Assembly (NCBI GenBank): GCA_030835125.1
Contig: JAUQWM010000049.1
Coordinates: 1-64,000, forward strand
From: Gemmatimonadaceae bacterium
GTDB lineage: Bacteria > Gemmatimonadota > Gemmatimonadetes > Gemmatimonadales > Gemmatimonadaceae
Length of the DNA: 64,000 nt
Direction: 5' to 3'
A model generated the notes under the pieces. That model was not told the DNA's origin, searched no databases, and worked only from the letters and a program-made list of their open reading frames with translations. Below are positions 36,315 through 46,686 of the stretch, piece after piece (positions within the stretch are counted from its first letter, which is position 1; each line of letters starts with the position of its first letter). The translations under genes and the position numbers were made by a program.

Positions 36315-36460
36315 GACGGAGTCTCCGGGATCGCGGTGCCGGCGTGAAACGTGCCGGCCTGCATGGTGTCACGGGGGCGACGACCTGCGCCAGTAGTTGC
36401 GGCCACCGGCTCCCCCGGCAAGTGTTGTGTCGGTCCGCCTTCCTTCATGCCGTCACCCGA

Positions 36461-36997
36461 ATGACTCGTCCTGCCCACCCGAACCAGTCGCCGGCCTCCG
36501 CCACCACCGCACCCCGGCGGTGGGTCGCCCTGATGGCCGTGACGGTGACGGCCTGGCTGGCGGCGGCACCGCCCGCCAGTGCCCAGCAGCCGGCCCGGCC
36601 GGTGGGCGCGTGGCGACCGGTCGCCAATCCCCTCGCGGGATGGCACGCGTTAGGCCCTGTCCTCCTGTCGGTGACGGCGGTGGCGGGCTTCGGGACGGGC
36701 GACCTGAATGTCCCCGAGCCCGGCACCGTCTTCGTCCTCGCCGCGGTCGAACCCGGCATCCACGGGGGACGTGCGTCGCTCGCGTTCGCGCGCTGGCTGG
36801 GCTTCCAGGGGGGCGCGGTGGTGCGCGCCACCGCCCTGCGGTTCTGGTCTGGAGACCGCACCTACCTGGGCGGCGAATTCCAGTACGTGGTGTCCGTGCT
36901 GCCGATCGGCATCCGGATCGGGGCGTTCCGGCCGACCGGCGACACGCCCGGCGTGCGCCGGACGCTCTGGCTGGCCGACCTGAGCGTGATGTACTAG
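36461..36997 (+). CDS. Small exported hypothetical protein
   Basis: 178 residues from ATG 36461. A signal peptide (VALMAVTVTAWLAAAPPASAQQ) ends near residue 42. The rest has alternating Gly/aromatic beta strands (GPVLLSVTAVAGFGTGD, RASLAFARWLGFQGGAVVRATALRFW split over several strands), suggesting a small outer-membrane barrel or beta-sandwich. No family recognised. Its TAG overlaps the TAG of the convergent BTAD regulator within the shared palindrome CTAG (36994-36997). Confidence 0.6.
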   Translation: MTRPAHPNQSPASATTAPRRWVALMAVTVTAWLAAAPPASAQQPARPVGAWRPVANPLAGWHALGPVLLSVTAVAGFGTGDLNVPEPGTVFVLAAVEPGIHGGRASLAFARWLGFQGGAVVRATALRFWSGDRTYLGGEFQYVVSVLPIGIRIGAFRPTGDTPGVRRTLWLADLSVMY

Positions 36998-39900
36998 CGC
37001 GACCCGCCGCGCGCGCCCGACACGGTGGACGCGATCGCCGCGCCGCCGAGGCGGACCAGGCTGCGCTGGGCCATCGACAGCTCCACGAGGAAGACGTCGG
37101 CGTCCTTCCAGCGGTCCACATAACGACGGTACGCCGTGCGCGCCGCCGTCGTGTCGCCGGCCAGCTCGGACACCCTCGCGATCCGGAGCGTGGCGCGCAG
37201 CCATTCATCCTGGGCGGCGTCGCCGAAGTGCCAGTCCTGCGCCAGGCGCTGCGCGGCATCGAGCGCCGCGTCGTGCTGCCCGGCGAGCGTATTCCCGTCC
37301 GCCACGAGGGCGAGGCGATAGGGCTCGAGTTCGGCGGGGGCACCCTGCGCGTCGGCCGCTGCGAGCGCCTCGGCCGGATTGCGTTCGGCCACGCTCAGCG
37401 ACGCGGACAGCAGCCGCACGGCCCACTGCCCGTCCCCGACCTGCGCGGACCGCGCCGACATCTGGCGGAGGACTTCGCGCGCTCCGTTCAGGCGACCGAT
37501 GCGCGCCATGAGATGCCCGAGCTGGAACTGCCCGACGGGCGGCATCGGCCGGGTCGCGGAGATCGCCGCCGCCTCGTCGATGAGCTCCGACGCGCGCGTG
37601 CGGCCGCCGATCGCCGCGAACGCGGTGGCCTCCAGCACGAGGTTGTCGAACAACGCCTGCGCGTCGCCGGCCTGACGATACAACCGCGTCGCGTTCTGGA
37701 GCCGCGACAGCGCCTCGCCGTAACGACCGCGCAGCATCTCCAGCTGGGCCAGCCAGCGGAAACCGTTCGCGCTATCGACGGTCGTGCCCGTGAGCATGGC
37801 CTGGAACGCGCTGTCCGCCTCGGGCAACCGGTTGGAACGCACCAGCGCACGCCCGCGGTGGAGCGCGTACATGGCAGCGGTCACGACCGTCGAGTCCATG
37901 CGCTGGGCGGCGTCGATGTGCTTCAGCGCGAGGGTCGCGTTCCCCAGGGAGAGTGCGCAATCGGCCAGGCCAAGCCGTGCCCGGACGTGCGTGCTGTCGA
38001 GGGCCAGCGACCGCTCGAACGCGGTAATGGCGTCGGCACACCGATCGGCGGCGACATGCACCGCGGCGAGGTCGAACCATGCCTGGCCGGAGGGCGCGCG
38101 TCGCGCGACCTGCTCCGCCAGGGTCGCCGCCTCGGCCAGCCTGCCGTCCCGCATCGCCAGCATCTGGCGGGCTCGCAGGGCATCGAGCGCTGTCAGGCGC
38201 TCGGCGTGCGTCACCGCGCGACGAACCCATCGATCGCCCTGGGCGGGGTCGTCGCGCGTGAACGCGTCGTTGGCCAGGGCGAGTTCGGCGAGCGCGAACG
38301 AGGAATCCCGATCGAGGGCGCGTGTCCACGAGGCGCGCGCGCTGTCGGCATTGTCCGCCGACCAGGCCTCGAGGCCGTCGGCGTAGGCCGAGAGCGCCTC
38401 GATCGACGGGCTGGCCACTTCGCGAAGGAGCCGTGAGGAATCACGCACGATCGCCTCGGGCTCGCCGAGGGTCACCCGGACCTTCCGCAACAACCGGTCG
38501 AGGTCGTCGACCAGGCGGGCGCGGCCCGTCTCGATGGATTCTTCCCCGAGCAGTTCGCCTGACGAGCCATCGATCAACCGGGCCGCCACGCGGAGGGCGC
38601 TGTCGGTCCCGCTGATGTCGAGCTTGATGATCCGCGGGATGCCCTCGGCCCGCGCGAGGGCGCGGATCCTTTCGGCGTGCGGCGCATTGGCGGAGGTGTC
38701 GGCCATGCCGCGAGGCGCGCGATACAGCGCGACGTGCCGCGACTGGCTGAGGCCAAGGGCGGCAGCCGTGTTGACGGCGCCGGCCAGCGTGGGATCTCCG
38801 GCATCGCGCACCTGGTCGAGGAGCACGGTGCTTCCGGGTTCGAGCTCGATCGCGTTGGCGGTGCTGGCGCGCGCCGCCCAGTTGGCGACGGCGACGAGCA
38901 TCACGGCGGCCGCGGTCCCGGCGATGACCATCGCCGGTCGCATGCGACGGCTCCCCCGGGACGGCGCGGGCAATGCGGGCCGGGGCGCCGCGGGTTGCTT
39001 CCCCTCGACCGGAGTCCCGAAGCGCGCCGCGACGACACGCTGCAGGTTGAGCCGCCGGTCGGCGGAGATCACGCTGAAGACCCTGGCGCGGTTCTCGGGC
39101 GTCGTGAACGCCCACGACGCCTCACCGACCGGCGCGAAGATGCCATGCTCCACCAGTTCCGTGATGGCCGTCCGGAACGAGTGAGACGTGATCGCGGAGA
39201 TGGCCTGGAGCGCGGCGGCGTCGGCTGGCCGGTCGATCACCGATGCCGCCTCGGCCACCGACCTGGCGTCCACGCTGAGCTGCGAGAGGCCCGACAGCGT
39301 CACCGTGCCGCGGATGACCACCTTCCCTTCCGGGGCGGGGCGGCCGGCGGCAAACTGCTGCCGGAGTGCCTCGAAGGCGGGAGACGGGACGCGGGACTCG
39401 TTATGCAGCTTGCGGATGAAGCCCTCGAAGCAGACCGCGGCATCGACCGGGCGCCCGGCGCGGACCAGCGACCCGATGCGCGCCGTGAAGGCCTCCTCGT
39501 CGAGGGGGGCGACGTCGCACCACTTGTGCGTCCAGTCCATGGACGCCTTGCGATCGTCGCGGCGCTCGGCGATGGCATTCAGCGCGCGGAACACCTGCGC
39601 CGCCGACCGCCGCAACGTCGCGCGCTCCGACGCCAGCCATCGTCCCCATGCCTCACCGGCGACGGACTCCAGCCCGTGCAGGAAGTCGCCGCTCCACAGG
39701 TGCGCCGCTTCATCCCAGCGTTCGTGGCGGACCGCGTCCTCGAACAAGCGCGCATCGAACGTCAGCGCGTCGATGTCGACCTGGACCGACTCCCCGTCGG
39801 CGATGAGGGCGTCACCAAGGCTCGGCCGCAACTCCGCGAGCGCCTGCCGGAGCGATTGCTTCGCGTGATTCTCACTGCGATCCGGCCACAGCAGGTTCGT

Positions 39901-40038
39901 CAGCTCGGCGCGACGCACCGGTTCAGGAGCGTGTCGCACGAGACATGCCAGCAACGCGAGAATCTTCCGCCGCCCGGAAAGGAGCGGTCCGGTGTCCCCG
40001 TTGAGCTGGAGGGAGCCGAGGGTAACGAGGTTGATCAC
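36994..40038 (-). CDS. Large BTAD/TPR transcriptional regulator with a membrane segment
   Basis: 1,014 residues. The N terminus (MINLVTLGSLQL, RRAELTNLLWPDRSENHAKQSLRQALAELR) is an OmpR/SARP-type winged helix, followed by a bacterial transcriptional activation domain (about 95-245). A single membrane helix (AMVIAGTAAAVMLVAVANWAA) lies near residue 380, then a beta domain resembling the adenylate-cyclase-associated TolB-like segment, and many TPR repeats (about 500-1000). This is a transmembrane regulator that could sense through the periplasmic TPR half. Such proteins are numerous in Gemmatimonas. The target is unknown. Confidence 0.85.
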   Translation of the reverse strand: MINLVTLGSLQLNGDTGPLLSGRRKILALLACLVRHAPEPVRRAELTNLLWPDRSENHAKQSLRQALAELRPSLGDALIADGESVQVDIDALTFDARLFEDAVRHERWDEAAHLWSGDFLHGLESVAGEAWGRWLASERATLRRSAAQVFRALNAIAERRDDRKASMDWTHKWCDVAPLDEEAFTARIGSLVRAGRPVDAAVCFEGFIRKLHNESRVPSPAFEALRQQFAAGRPAPEGKVVIRGTVTLSGLSQLSVDARSVAEAASVIDRPADAAALQAISAITSHSFRTAITELVEHGIFAPVGEASWAFTTPENRARVFSVISADRRLNLQRVVAARFGTPVEGKQPAAPRPALPAPSRGSRRMRPAMVIAGTAAAVMLVAVANWAARASTANAIELEPGSTVLLDQVRDAGDPTLAGAVNTAAALGLSQSRHVALYRAPRGMADTSANAPHAERIRALARAEGIPRIIKLDISGTDSALRVAARLIDGSSGELLGEESIETGRARLVDDLDRLLRKVRVTLGEPEAIVRDSSRLLREVASPSIEALSAYADGLEAWSADNADSARASWTRALDRDSSFALAELALANDAFTRDDPAQGDRWVRRAVTHAERLTALDALRARQMLAMRDGRLAEAATLAEQVARRAPSGQAWFDLAAVHVAADRCADAITAFERSLALDSTHVRARLGLADCALSLGNATLALKHIDAAQRMDSTVVTAAMYALHRGRALVRSNRLPEADSAFQAMLTGTTVDSANGFRWLAQLEMLRGRYGEALSRLQNATRLYRQAGDAQALFDNLVLEATAFAAIGGRTRASELIDEAAAISATRPMPPVGQFQLGHLMARIGRLNGAREVLRQMSARSAQVGDGQWAVRLLSASLSVAERNPAEALAAADAQGAPAELEPYRLALVADGNTLAGQHDAALDAAQRLAQDWHFGDAAQDEWLRATLRIARVSELAGDTTAARTAYRRYVDRWKDADVFLVELSMAQRSLVRLGGAAIASTVSGARGGSR

Positions 40039-40275
40039 GGGTAGCGCAAACGATTGCCGAGTGGACGTTTGACGTCGATAGGACGACCCAGTCCAGCCCG
40101 GGTCGCAAAATGTTGCGCCATCAGGTCCAGACCGCTAGTGGAAAACTATTTTTGTGACATACTCGACCTGGACGCAGCCCCACCGGCGCCACCTTGCAAC
40201 CGTTCGGCAAAGGTGGAGCTTCAGGCTCCTTCCGCTCGCCGAGTCGGCTCCCTCGCTTCCCCGCCCCCATCTGCC

Positions 40276-40791
40276 ATGGACCCGCTGCTCATCACCCTCC
40301 GTCTCCTCCACATCTTCACCGGTGTGTACTGGGCCGGCACCATCTTCTTCTTCGGCACGTTCCTGGAGCCCGGCATCCGCGCGCTCGGCCCTGATGGCGG
40401 AAAGGTGATGATCAAGTTCTTCGAGCGAGGCTACCTCACGTTCCTTCCGATCACGGCATTCATCGCCGTGGCGTCCGGGACCTGGTTGCTCTCCATCGCG
40501 TCGTCCGGGTTCGACCCCGCCTGGATGGGAAGTTCGGTCGGCATCATGTACAGCACCGGCGGCCTGAGCGCGATCCTCGCTTTCGCCGTGGGACTGGGGG
40601 TCATGCGACCGGCGGCCCTGCGCATCTGGGACATCTCCCGGCAGCTCCCGCAGGCCGCGGACGACGCCGCGCGGGCAGCACTGATGGCGCAGATGGGCAG
40701 GCAGCGCGCCCGCACCGGCATCGCGGCGCGGATCATCCTCGTCCTGCTGGTCATCGCGGTCGCGATGATGGCGGTCGCCCGGTACGCCTGA
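40276..40791 (+). CDS. Four-helix membrane protein (DUF2269/CopD-like)
   Basis: 171 residues. Four hydrophobic segments are visible (about 5-25 LRLLHIFTGVYWAGTIFFFG, 50-70, 85-107, 148-170). LLHIFTGVYWAGTIFF resembles the first helix of DUF2269/CopD-like proteins, which often carry a histidine there. Function unknown. It is divergent from the BTAD regulator; the 237-bp gap must hold both promoters. Confidence 0.65.
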   Translation: MDPLLITLRLLHIFTGVYWAGTIFFFGTFLEPGIRALGPDGGKVMIKFFERGYLTFLPITAFIAVASGTWLLSIASSGFDPAWMGSSVGIMYSTGGLSAILAFAVGLGVMRPAALRIWDISRQLPQAADDAARAALMAQMGRQRARTGIAARIILVLLVIAVAMMAVARYA

Positions 40792-40896
40792 CGACTCAGG
40801 GGACGGCGAGGCGACCGGACATGGTGTAAGGCTGGACCTGACAGCCGTCCCGACGGGCGGCCCTAGGCTTCGTCGCACCCCTCAACAAGGCGACGA

Positions 40897-41994
40897 ATGC
40901 AGCCGGGCAACCTCCCAGTCCAGTTCGGGTCCCTCAGGCACCTCGTCAGCAACACCCCGATGCTCGCCGTTCACCTCCAATTCGGCGGCGAGCCACGCGT
41001 CGTTTACGCCAAGGCCGAGCACTTCAACCTCACCGGCAGCATCAAGGACCGGATGGCCTACACCGTCCTCCGGTCCGCCTATGCCCGGGGAGAACTCGTC
41101 CCGGGCGACCGGATCGTCGAGGCGACCAGCGGCAACACCGGTATCTCGTTCGCCGCCATCGGCCGGGCGCTGGGCCATCCCGTCACCATCTACATGCCGG
41201 ACTGGATGAGCCGCGAGCGGGTGGACCTCATCCGGGCGTTCGGGGCGACGATCCGACCCGTGTCCCGTCAGGAAGGCGGCTTCGTGGGCTCCATCCGGAT
41301 GACGGAGGAGGCCGCGGCGGCGGACGAGCGCATCTTCCTGCCACGCCAGTTCTCGAACGTGGACAACGTCGTCGCCCACGAGGAATCCACCGGACCCGAG
41401 ATCTGGGAGCAGCTCCAGTTGGCCGGACACGCCCCGGATGCGTTCGTCGCCGGGGTGGGCACGGGAGGCACAGTGATGGGTGTCGGTCGCTACCTGCGGC
41501 GGCGGCGCCCAGACGTCCGCGTGCATCCCCTGGAGCCCGCCGAGTCCCCCACCCTCTCGACCGGCCGCAAGGTCGGGCAGCACCGCATCCAGGGGATCTC
41601 GGACGAGTTCATCCCAGCCGTGGTCGACTTTTCGGCGCTGGACCCGGTGGTGGCGGTCCATGACGGCGACGCCATCCTCATGGCGCAGAAGCTGGCCTCG
41701 CAGCTCGGCCTCGCCGTGGGCATCTCCTCGGGCGCCAACTTCCTCGGGGCGCTCATGGTCCAGCGGGAGATGGGCGCCGATGCCACCGTGGCGACGGTGT
41801 TTGCCGACAGCAACAAGAAGTACCTGAGCACAGACCTGCTGCGCGACGAGCCGGTGCGTGACGGGTACCTGTCGACGCACGTGGAGCTGGTGCGCTACGA
41901 GACCATCCCGCGCGTCTGCGTCCTGTGCACCAGTTTCGACCAGGTGCGCGGCGCGCTGGCGACGATGGCGTCCGCGAATCCCGCTGCCCTGTAG
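40897..41994 (+). CDS. PLP-dependent cysteine synthase family protein with C-terminal extension
   Basis: 365 residues. The PLP lysine is in [11 protein letters not shown] near residue 50, the substrate loop is TSGNTGISF and the phosphate-binding loop is [12 protein letters not shown]. These match cysteine synthase (O-acetylserine sulfhydrylase) or cystathionine beta-synthase-type enzymes. The length exceeds plain CysK (about 310) by roughly 50 residues; the tail ([19 protein letters not shown]) contains CVLC, a possible metal or redox pair. Whether it makes cysteine or another amino acid is not decided by the sequence. Confidence 0.85.
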   Translation: MQPGNLPVQFGSLRHLVSNTPMLAVHLQFGGEPRVVYAKAEHFNLTGSIKDRMAYTVLRSAYARGELVPGDRIVEATSGNTGISFAAIGRALGHPVTIYMPDWMSRERVDLIRAFGATIRPVSRQEGGFVGSIRMTEEAAAADERIFLPRQFSNVDNVVAHEESTGPEIWEQLQLAGHAPDAFVAGVGTGGTVMGVGRYLRRRRPDVRVHPLEPAESPTLSTGRKVGQHRIQGISDEFIPAVVDFSALDPVVAVHDGDAILMAQKLASQLGLAVGISSGANFLGALMVQREMGADATVATVFADSNKKYLSTDLLRDEPVRDGYLSTHVELVRYETIPRVCVLCTSFDQVRGALATMASANPAAL

Positions 41995-42023
41995 GGTTGC
42001 GATTCCGGCCTGCATATTCCGGC

Positions 42024-42953
42024 ATGCCTATCGCCCGAAAAGCCTTCCTGGCCGCGTCGCGGAACAAGTGGCTGGCCGAACGTTTCATGCGCCGCCCGTT
42101 CGCGCGTCGCGCCGTCCGGAAGTTCATGCCGGGCGAGGAACTCTCCGATGCGCTCGGGGCGGCGAAGGTCCTCGCGCCGGCGCGGATCGGGACGATCGTC
42201 ACCCGCCTCGGGGAGTCGCTGACCGGAGAGTCGCAGGCCGACGCGGTCCGCGACCACTACCTCGGCGCCTTCGATGACATCCAGCGCCAGGGCCTGCCCT
42301 CCGTGGTCTCGGTCAAGCCGACGCAGCTCGGCCTCGACCTCTCGATGGACGCCTGCCGCGAGCACCTGGAGGTGCTGGCGCAGAAGGCGGTGGCCACCGG
42401 GAGCCAGCTCTGGATCGACATGGAGGACTCGAGCTACGTCGATCGCACGCTCGCCCTGTACCGGCACGTGAAGTCTCGTTATGCGCCGGTCGGCATCGCG
42501 ATCCAGGCGTACCTCCGGCGAACCCCGTCGGACATCGAGTCGTTGCTGGACCTGAACCCGATGATCCGCCTCGTGAAGGGCGCCTACCTGGAACCGCCAC
42601 ACGTCGCGTTCCCGGCGAAGCGGGACGTCGACCTCCAGTTCGTGTCGCAGGGCGAACGGCTGCTCGAGGCGGCCCGCGACGGCCGGGCGCTCCCGATCTT
42701 CGGCACGCACGACATGACCATCGTCCGGCACCTCACCGGGCGCGCCGGCACGCTGGCGCTCCCCCTCGACCGCTTCGAGATCCACATGCTGTACGGCATC
42801 CAGTCGGCGGACCAGCGCGCCCTGGCGGCCGAGGGATACACGGTGCGCTGCCTGATCAGCTACGGCGCCCAGTGGTTCCCGTGGTACATGCGTCGCCTCG
42901 CCGAACGGCCCGCCAACGTCTGGTTCGTCGTGCGCACGGCGTTCAGCAGGTAG
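42024..42953 (+). CDS. Proline dehydrogenase
   Basis: 309 residues from ATG 42024. The TIM-barrel PRODH signatures are VSVKPTQLGLD, SQLWIDMEDSSYVDRT, IAIQAYLRRT, MIRLVKGAYLEPP and FEIHMLYGIQ, and the C-terminal RRLAERPANVWF. It oxidises proline to pyrroline-5-carboxylate with FAD, feeding electrons to the quinone pool. No PutA-type second domain is fused, so the P5C dehydrogenase is elsewhere. Confidence 0.92.
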   Translation: MPIARKAFLAASRNKWLAERFMRRPFARRAVRKFMPGEELSDALGAAKVLAPARIGTIVTRLGESLTGESQADAVRDHYLGAFDDIQRQGLPSVVSVKPTQLGLDLSMDACREHLEVLAQKAVATGSQLWIDMEDSSYVDRTLALYRHVKSRYAPVGIAIQAYLRRTPSDIESLLDLNPMIRLVKGAYLEPPHVAFPAKRDVDLQFVSQGERLLEAARDGRALPIFGTHDMTIVRHLTGRAGTLALPLDRFEIHMLYGIQSADQRALAAEGYTVRCLISYGAQWFPWYMRRLAERPANVWFVVRTAFSR

Positions 42954-42968
42954 GCCCCCCGACCCAGG

Positions 42969-44612
42969 TTGCCCCTCACCACCCCCGCGCCCGGCACGAT
43001 CGACCTGGCCGGTCGACGCATCCTCGCCGTCGTGCTGGCGGCCGGGGTGGGACTCCGCGCGTGGCAGTTGCTCGCCGCGCCACCCCTCTGGCTCGACGAA
43101 CTGGCACTGGCGAACGGGCTCCTTTCCGGACCGTTCAGCGGGCTGTTCGACGGACCGTCCGACTTCGCGCAGGTCGCGCCCCCGGGCTTCCTGGCGCTGG
43201 AGTGGCTGCTGGCGCGCGCGGCGCCTGATTCGGACATCACCCTGCGCCTGCCCGCGTTCGCCTTCGGGTGCGCCGCCCTGTGGACCACCTGGCTCGCCGC
43301 GCGCGAGTTGATGGACGAGCGGGATGCGTGGGTCGCCGCGGCCCTCGTCGCCTCAGGCGGTCCCCTCATCATGATGAGCGCGCAGGTGAAGCCGTACGCG
43401 GCGGACGTCTTCTTCGCGTCGCTGCTCGTCGCGCTGGTGCTCCGGACCTTCCGGCGACCGACGCGTGAGGCGCGGCTGGCCCTGATCGTCACCGGGATAC
43501 TCGCCCCCCTGTTCTCGCTCGGCGCGATCCTCGTGCTCGGCGGGGCGGGCGCCTGCCTCTTGCTGCGCCTGCGCACCACGCCAGACGACGTGCGCTCGAC
43601 AGTCGCCGTGCTCTCGTTCTGGGCGGCGGCTGCCCTTGGCTCACTCGCGCTGACCAGCCGGCTCCTTGGCCCGGACACCGGCGCGTTCATGGCAACCTAC
43701 TGGACCGATGCATTCCCCCCGTGGCCGCCCGCGACCCTGTGGGATTTCCTGTGGCCGGTACGGACCGTGCTTGCCTTGATGTGGTCGCTGCTCGGGTTGA
43801 GACAAGTCGGCATTCTCGGGGTGTTGATCGCCGTGGGCGCGCTGGCACTCCTTCGCCGCAACGTCGCCGCCGCGGCGCTGCTGGTGCTCCCGTTCATCGC
43901 CGCCACCCTCGCCGCCACGCTCCGGTTGTACCCGTTCGGAGCGCGACTCTCGCACTGGACGGCACCCCTCCTCGCCCTCCTGCTGGCGACGACCCTCGCC
44001 GCCATCAGTGTCCGGGCGAAGCGATGGCCGGTTTTGTCGATGCTCCCGGCGGTGCTCGTCGTGTCGGTGGCGGTGACTTCGCTCTGGCACCTGCCGCCGC
44101 CGTTCGTCCGCGACAACGTGAAGCCGCTGATGGCGCGGCTCTCCGCCGAGGCCACCAGTGGCGATGCGCTGTACGTCTATTCAGGAGCGTGGCACTCCTG
44201 GGCGCGGTATGGCCGCGGATTTGGCGGCCGATCCGGTGTCGACGTCATTCCCGGCGGGTGTCCGGCCGACTTTCCCCGCGGGCTGCTGCGTGAGCTGGAT
44301 CAGTTGCGCGGCCATCCCCGCGCCTGGCTCTTTCTCGGACGCCTGCAGACCGAAGTCGAGCGGAACTTCCTGCTCGGCTACCTGGACGCGATCGGAGTGC
44401 ATACCGACTCGCTGATCGTGGAGGCACCGGGCCTCGACGTCACTGCAAGAATGGAACTGCATCGGTACGATCTCTCGGACACAGGCCGCCAGCCGGTTTC
44501 CGCGGCCTCATTCCCTGTTCCGGAGCGCGGCGAGGCGCTGCCAACCAGCTGTCGCCGCCTGGACGCGATGTTCCGGCGCAGCGACGGGACCAGCGTCCTC
44601 GGCAACCGCTGA
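42969..44612 (+). CDS. Polytopic membrane glycosyltransferase (GT39/ArnT-like)
   Basis: 547 residues from a TTG, 16 bases after the proline dehydrogenase stop. There are about ten hydrophobic segments in the first 400 residues. The first loop has PPLWLDELALANGLL, the GT-C family acidic-motif region, and the C-terminal part is a periplasmic domain of about 160 residues. Such enzymes move sugars or aminoarabinose from lipid carriers to proteins or lipid A. The donor and acceptor are unknown. The TTG start is the best available but not certain. Confidence 0.75.
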   Translation: MPLTTPAPGTIDLAGRRILAVVLAAGVGLRAWQLLAAPPLWLDELALANGLLSGPFSGLFDGPSDFAQVAPPGFLALEWLLARAAPDSDITLRLPAFAFGCAALWTTWLAARELMDERDAWVAAALVASGGPLIMMSAQVKPYAADVFFASLLVALVLRTFRRPTREARLALIVTGILAPLFSLGAILVLGGAGACLLLRLRTTPDDVRSTVAVLSFWAAAALGSLALTSRLLGPDTGAFMATYWTDAFPPWPPATLWDFLWPVRTVLALMWSLLGLRQVGILGVLIAVGALALLRRNVAAAALLVLPFIAATLAATLRLYPFGARLSHWTAPLLALLLATTLAAISVRAKRWPVLSMLPAVLVVSVAVTSLWHLPPPFVRDNVKPLMARLSAEATSGDALYVYSGAWHSWARYGRGFGGRSGVDVIPGGCPADFPRGLLRELDQLRGHPRAWLFLGRLQTEVERNFLLGYLDAIGVHTDSLIVEAPGLDVTARMELHRYDLSDTGRQPVSAASFPVPERGEALPTSCRRLDAMFRRSDGTSVLGNR

Positions 44613-44624
44613 CGCAATGACCGC

Positions 44625-45260
44625 CTAGAGATCCGGCTGCGGGGTGACGCGGAACCAGGGCTTCTTCGCGACAAACCCCCGCGGGAAGCGCTTCCGGGCA
44701 TCCTCGTCGCTGACCGTCGGCGCGATCACGACTTCGTCGCCAGGGTGCCAGTCCACGGGTGTGGCGACCGCATAGTCAGCGGTCAGTTGAAGCGCCTCGA
44801 GCACGCGCAGGATCTCGTCGAAGCTGCGCCCCGTGGTGAGCGGATAGTTGAGCGTCACCTTCACGCGATTGTCCGGCCCCACGATGAACACCGAGCGGAC
44901 GGTCGACGTGTCACTGGCCTCGGGGTGGATCATGTCGTACAGCACGGCGATGCGACGGTCGTGGTCGCCGATCACCGGGAAGTTGAGCACATGCCCGGTG
45001 AGGTCGGCGATCTCGGGCTGCCAGCGCTCGTGCTCCTCGACGGCGTCCACGCTCAGGCCGAGCAGCTTCGTGTTGCGTCGGTCGAACTCCGGCTTGAGCG
45101 CCGCGGCGCGCCCGAGTTCCGTGGTGCAGACCGGGGTGAAGTCCTTCGGGTGCGAGAAGAGGACCGCCCAGCTTCCCCGCTTCCAGTCGTGAAAGCGAAT
45201 GGGGCCGGTGGTGGTGTCCGCATCGAAGTCCGGGGCGATGTCACCGAGTCGAATGGCCAT
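44625..45260 (-). CDS. 1-Cys peroxiredoxin (Prx6 type)
   Basis: 211 residues. The peroxidatic cysteine is in HPKDFTPVCTTELG near residue 45, with GLSVDAVEEHERWQ and DTSTVRSVFIVGPD carrying the conserved Arg. The long C-terminal arm (HPGDEVVIAPTVSDEDARKRFPRG) is typical of Prx6-type enzymes, and no resolving cysteine is seen. It reduces hydrogen peroxide and organic peroxides in the cytoplasm. Convergent with the GT39-like gene. Confidence 0.95.
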   Translation of the reverse strand: MAIRLGDIAPDFDADTTTGPIRFHDWKRGSWAVLFSHPKDFTPVCTTELGRAAALKPEFDRRNTKLLGLSVDAVEEHERWQPEIADLTGHVLNFPVIGDHDRRIAVLYDMIHPEASDTSTVRSVFIVGPDNRVKVTLNYPLTTGRSFDEILRVLEALQLTADYAVATPVDWHPGDEVVIAPTVSDEDARKRFPRGFVAKKPWFRVTPQPDL

Positions 45261-45396
45261 GCTGCCCTCTCGGGACGAAACGCGCGGTCAGTGGGCGGCG
45301 GAGTCCCGGCCGTCCCGTGCCGCAGGAACAAGATAGCCTGCCCCCGGAATCGCTGGGAGGCAGGCTGTCCGTCCAGGCCGGGACCTGCGAGGCGTC

Positions 45397-46686
45397 CTAC
45401 GCGGGGAGGCCGTGGGGCATGGGGTACAGCGGGAACGTGGATGTCAGGGCCTTCACCTCGGCGCGCACCGTCGCTGCCACGGTGTCGTCGTCAGGCGCCA
45501 GCAGGACACGATCGATCAGGCCGGCAATGCGCGCCATTTCCCCTCCCCCCATGCCGCGCGTGGTCACGGCCGGGGTTCCGATCCGGACGCCACTGGTCAC
45601 GAAGGGCGACTGGGTCTCGCGGGGAACCGTGTTCTTGTTGACCGTGATCCCCGCCCGGTCGAGCGCCTGCTCCGCCGCCTTGCCGGTCAGGCCCTTGTTG
45701 CGCAGGTCGACGAGCATCAGGTGGTTGTCCGTCCCGCCGGAAACGAGCTGGTACCCCCGCGCGGTGAGCGCATCGGCGAGCGCACGCGCGTTCCCGACGA
45801 TGCGACCGCAGTACTCGCGGAACGACGGGGCCGCCGCCTCGCGGAACGCGACCGCCTTCGCGGCGATGACGTGCTCCAGCGGACCGCCCTGCGATCCCGG
45901 GAAGACGGCCTTGTCGATCACCTTGGCGTGCTCCGACCGGCAGAGGATCAGGCCGGCGCGCGGGCCGCGCAGCGTCTTGTGGGTCGTGGTGGTGACGACG
46001 TCCGCGTGCGGGACCGGGGACGGATGATGGCCGGTGGCGACCAGCCCGGCGATGTGCGCCATGTCGACCATGAAGATGGCGCCGACCTCCTTCGCGATCT
46101 CCGCGAACGCCGCGAAGTCGATGATGCGCGGGTAGGCGCTGGCACCGGCCAGGATGAGGCGTGGGCGCTCCTTCCGGGCCACGTCGCGCATCTGGTCGTA
46201 GTCGATGTGGCCGTCGTCGTTCACGCCGTAATGCACCGCGCGATAGAGCAGGCCGGAGAAGTTGACCGGTGAGCCGTGCGTCAGGTGCCCGCCCTGCGAC
46301 AGGTCCTGGCCCAGCAGCGTATCGCCGGGCTTCATGAACGCGAGGCACGCGGCGAAGTTGGCCGACGCACCGGAGTGCGGCTGGACGTTGGCGTGATCGG
46401 CGCCGAAGAGCGCCTTGGCGCGATCGATCGCGATCTGCTCGACCTGGTCCACGATCTCGCAACCGCCGTAGTAGCGCTTCCCGGGCAGGCCCTCGGCGTA
46501 CTTGTTGGTGAGCGGGCTGCCCATCGCCTCGAGCACGGCGGGCGACACGAAGTTCTCGCTCGCGATCAACTCGAGTCCGTCGATCTGGCGCTCGATCTCC
46601 CGTTCGATCAGTCGCGCAATGTCCGGGTCCGCCTCGCGCAGCGCCGCGCCCGGAGGACAGCGGTCCCACTCGTGCCAGCCGCTCAT
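45397..46686 (-). CDS. glyA: Serine hydroxymethyltransferase
   Basis: 429 residues, full length. The PLP lysine lies in [14 protein letters not shown], with SGGSAN-type substrate loop seen as [29 protein letters not shown] and [12 protein letters not shown]. It interconverts serine and glycine and charges tetrahydrofolate. Its start overlaps the stop of rpiB by ATGA, a common rpiB-glyA pairing. Confidence 0.97.
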   Translation of the reverse strand: MSGWHEWDRCPPGAALREADPDIARLIEREIERQIDGLELIASENFVSPAVLEAMGSPLTNKYAEGLPGKRYYGGCEIVDQVEQIAIDRAKALFGADHANVQPHSGASANFAACLAFMKPGDTLLGQDLSQGGHLTHGSPVNFSGLLYRAVHYGVNDDGHIDYDQMRDVARKERPRLILAGASAYPRIIDFAAFAEIAKEVGAIFMVDMAHIAGLVATGHHPSPVPHADVVTTTTHKTLRGPRAGLILCRSEHAKVIDKAVFPGSQGGPLEHVIAAKAVAFREAAAPSFREYCGRIVGNARALADALTARGYQLVSGGTDNHLMLVDLRNKGLTGKAAEQALDRAGITVNKNTVPRETQSPFVTSGVRIGTPAVTTRGMGGGEMARIAGLIDRVLLAPDDDTVAATVRAEVKALTSTFPLYPMPHGLPA

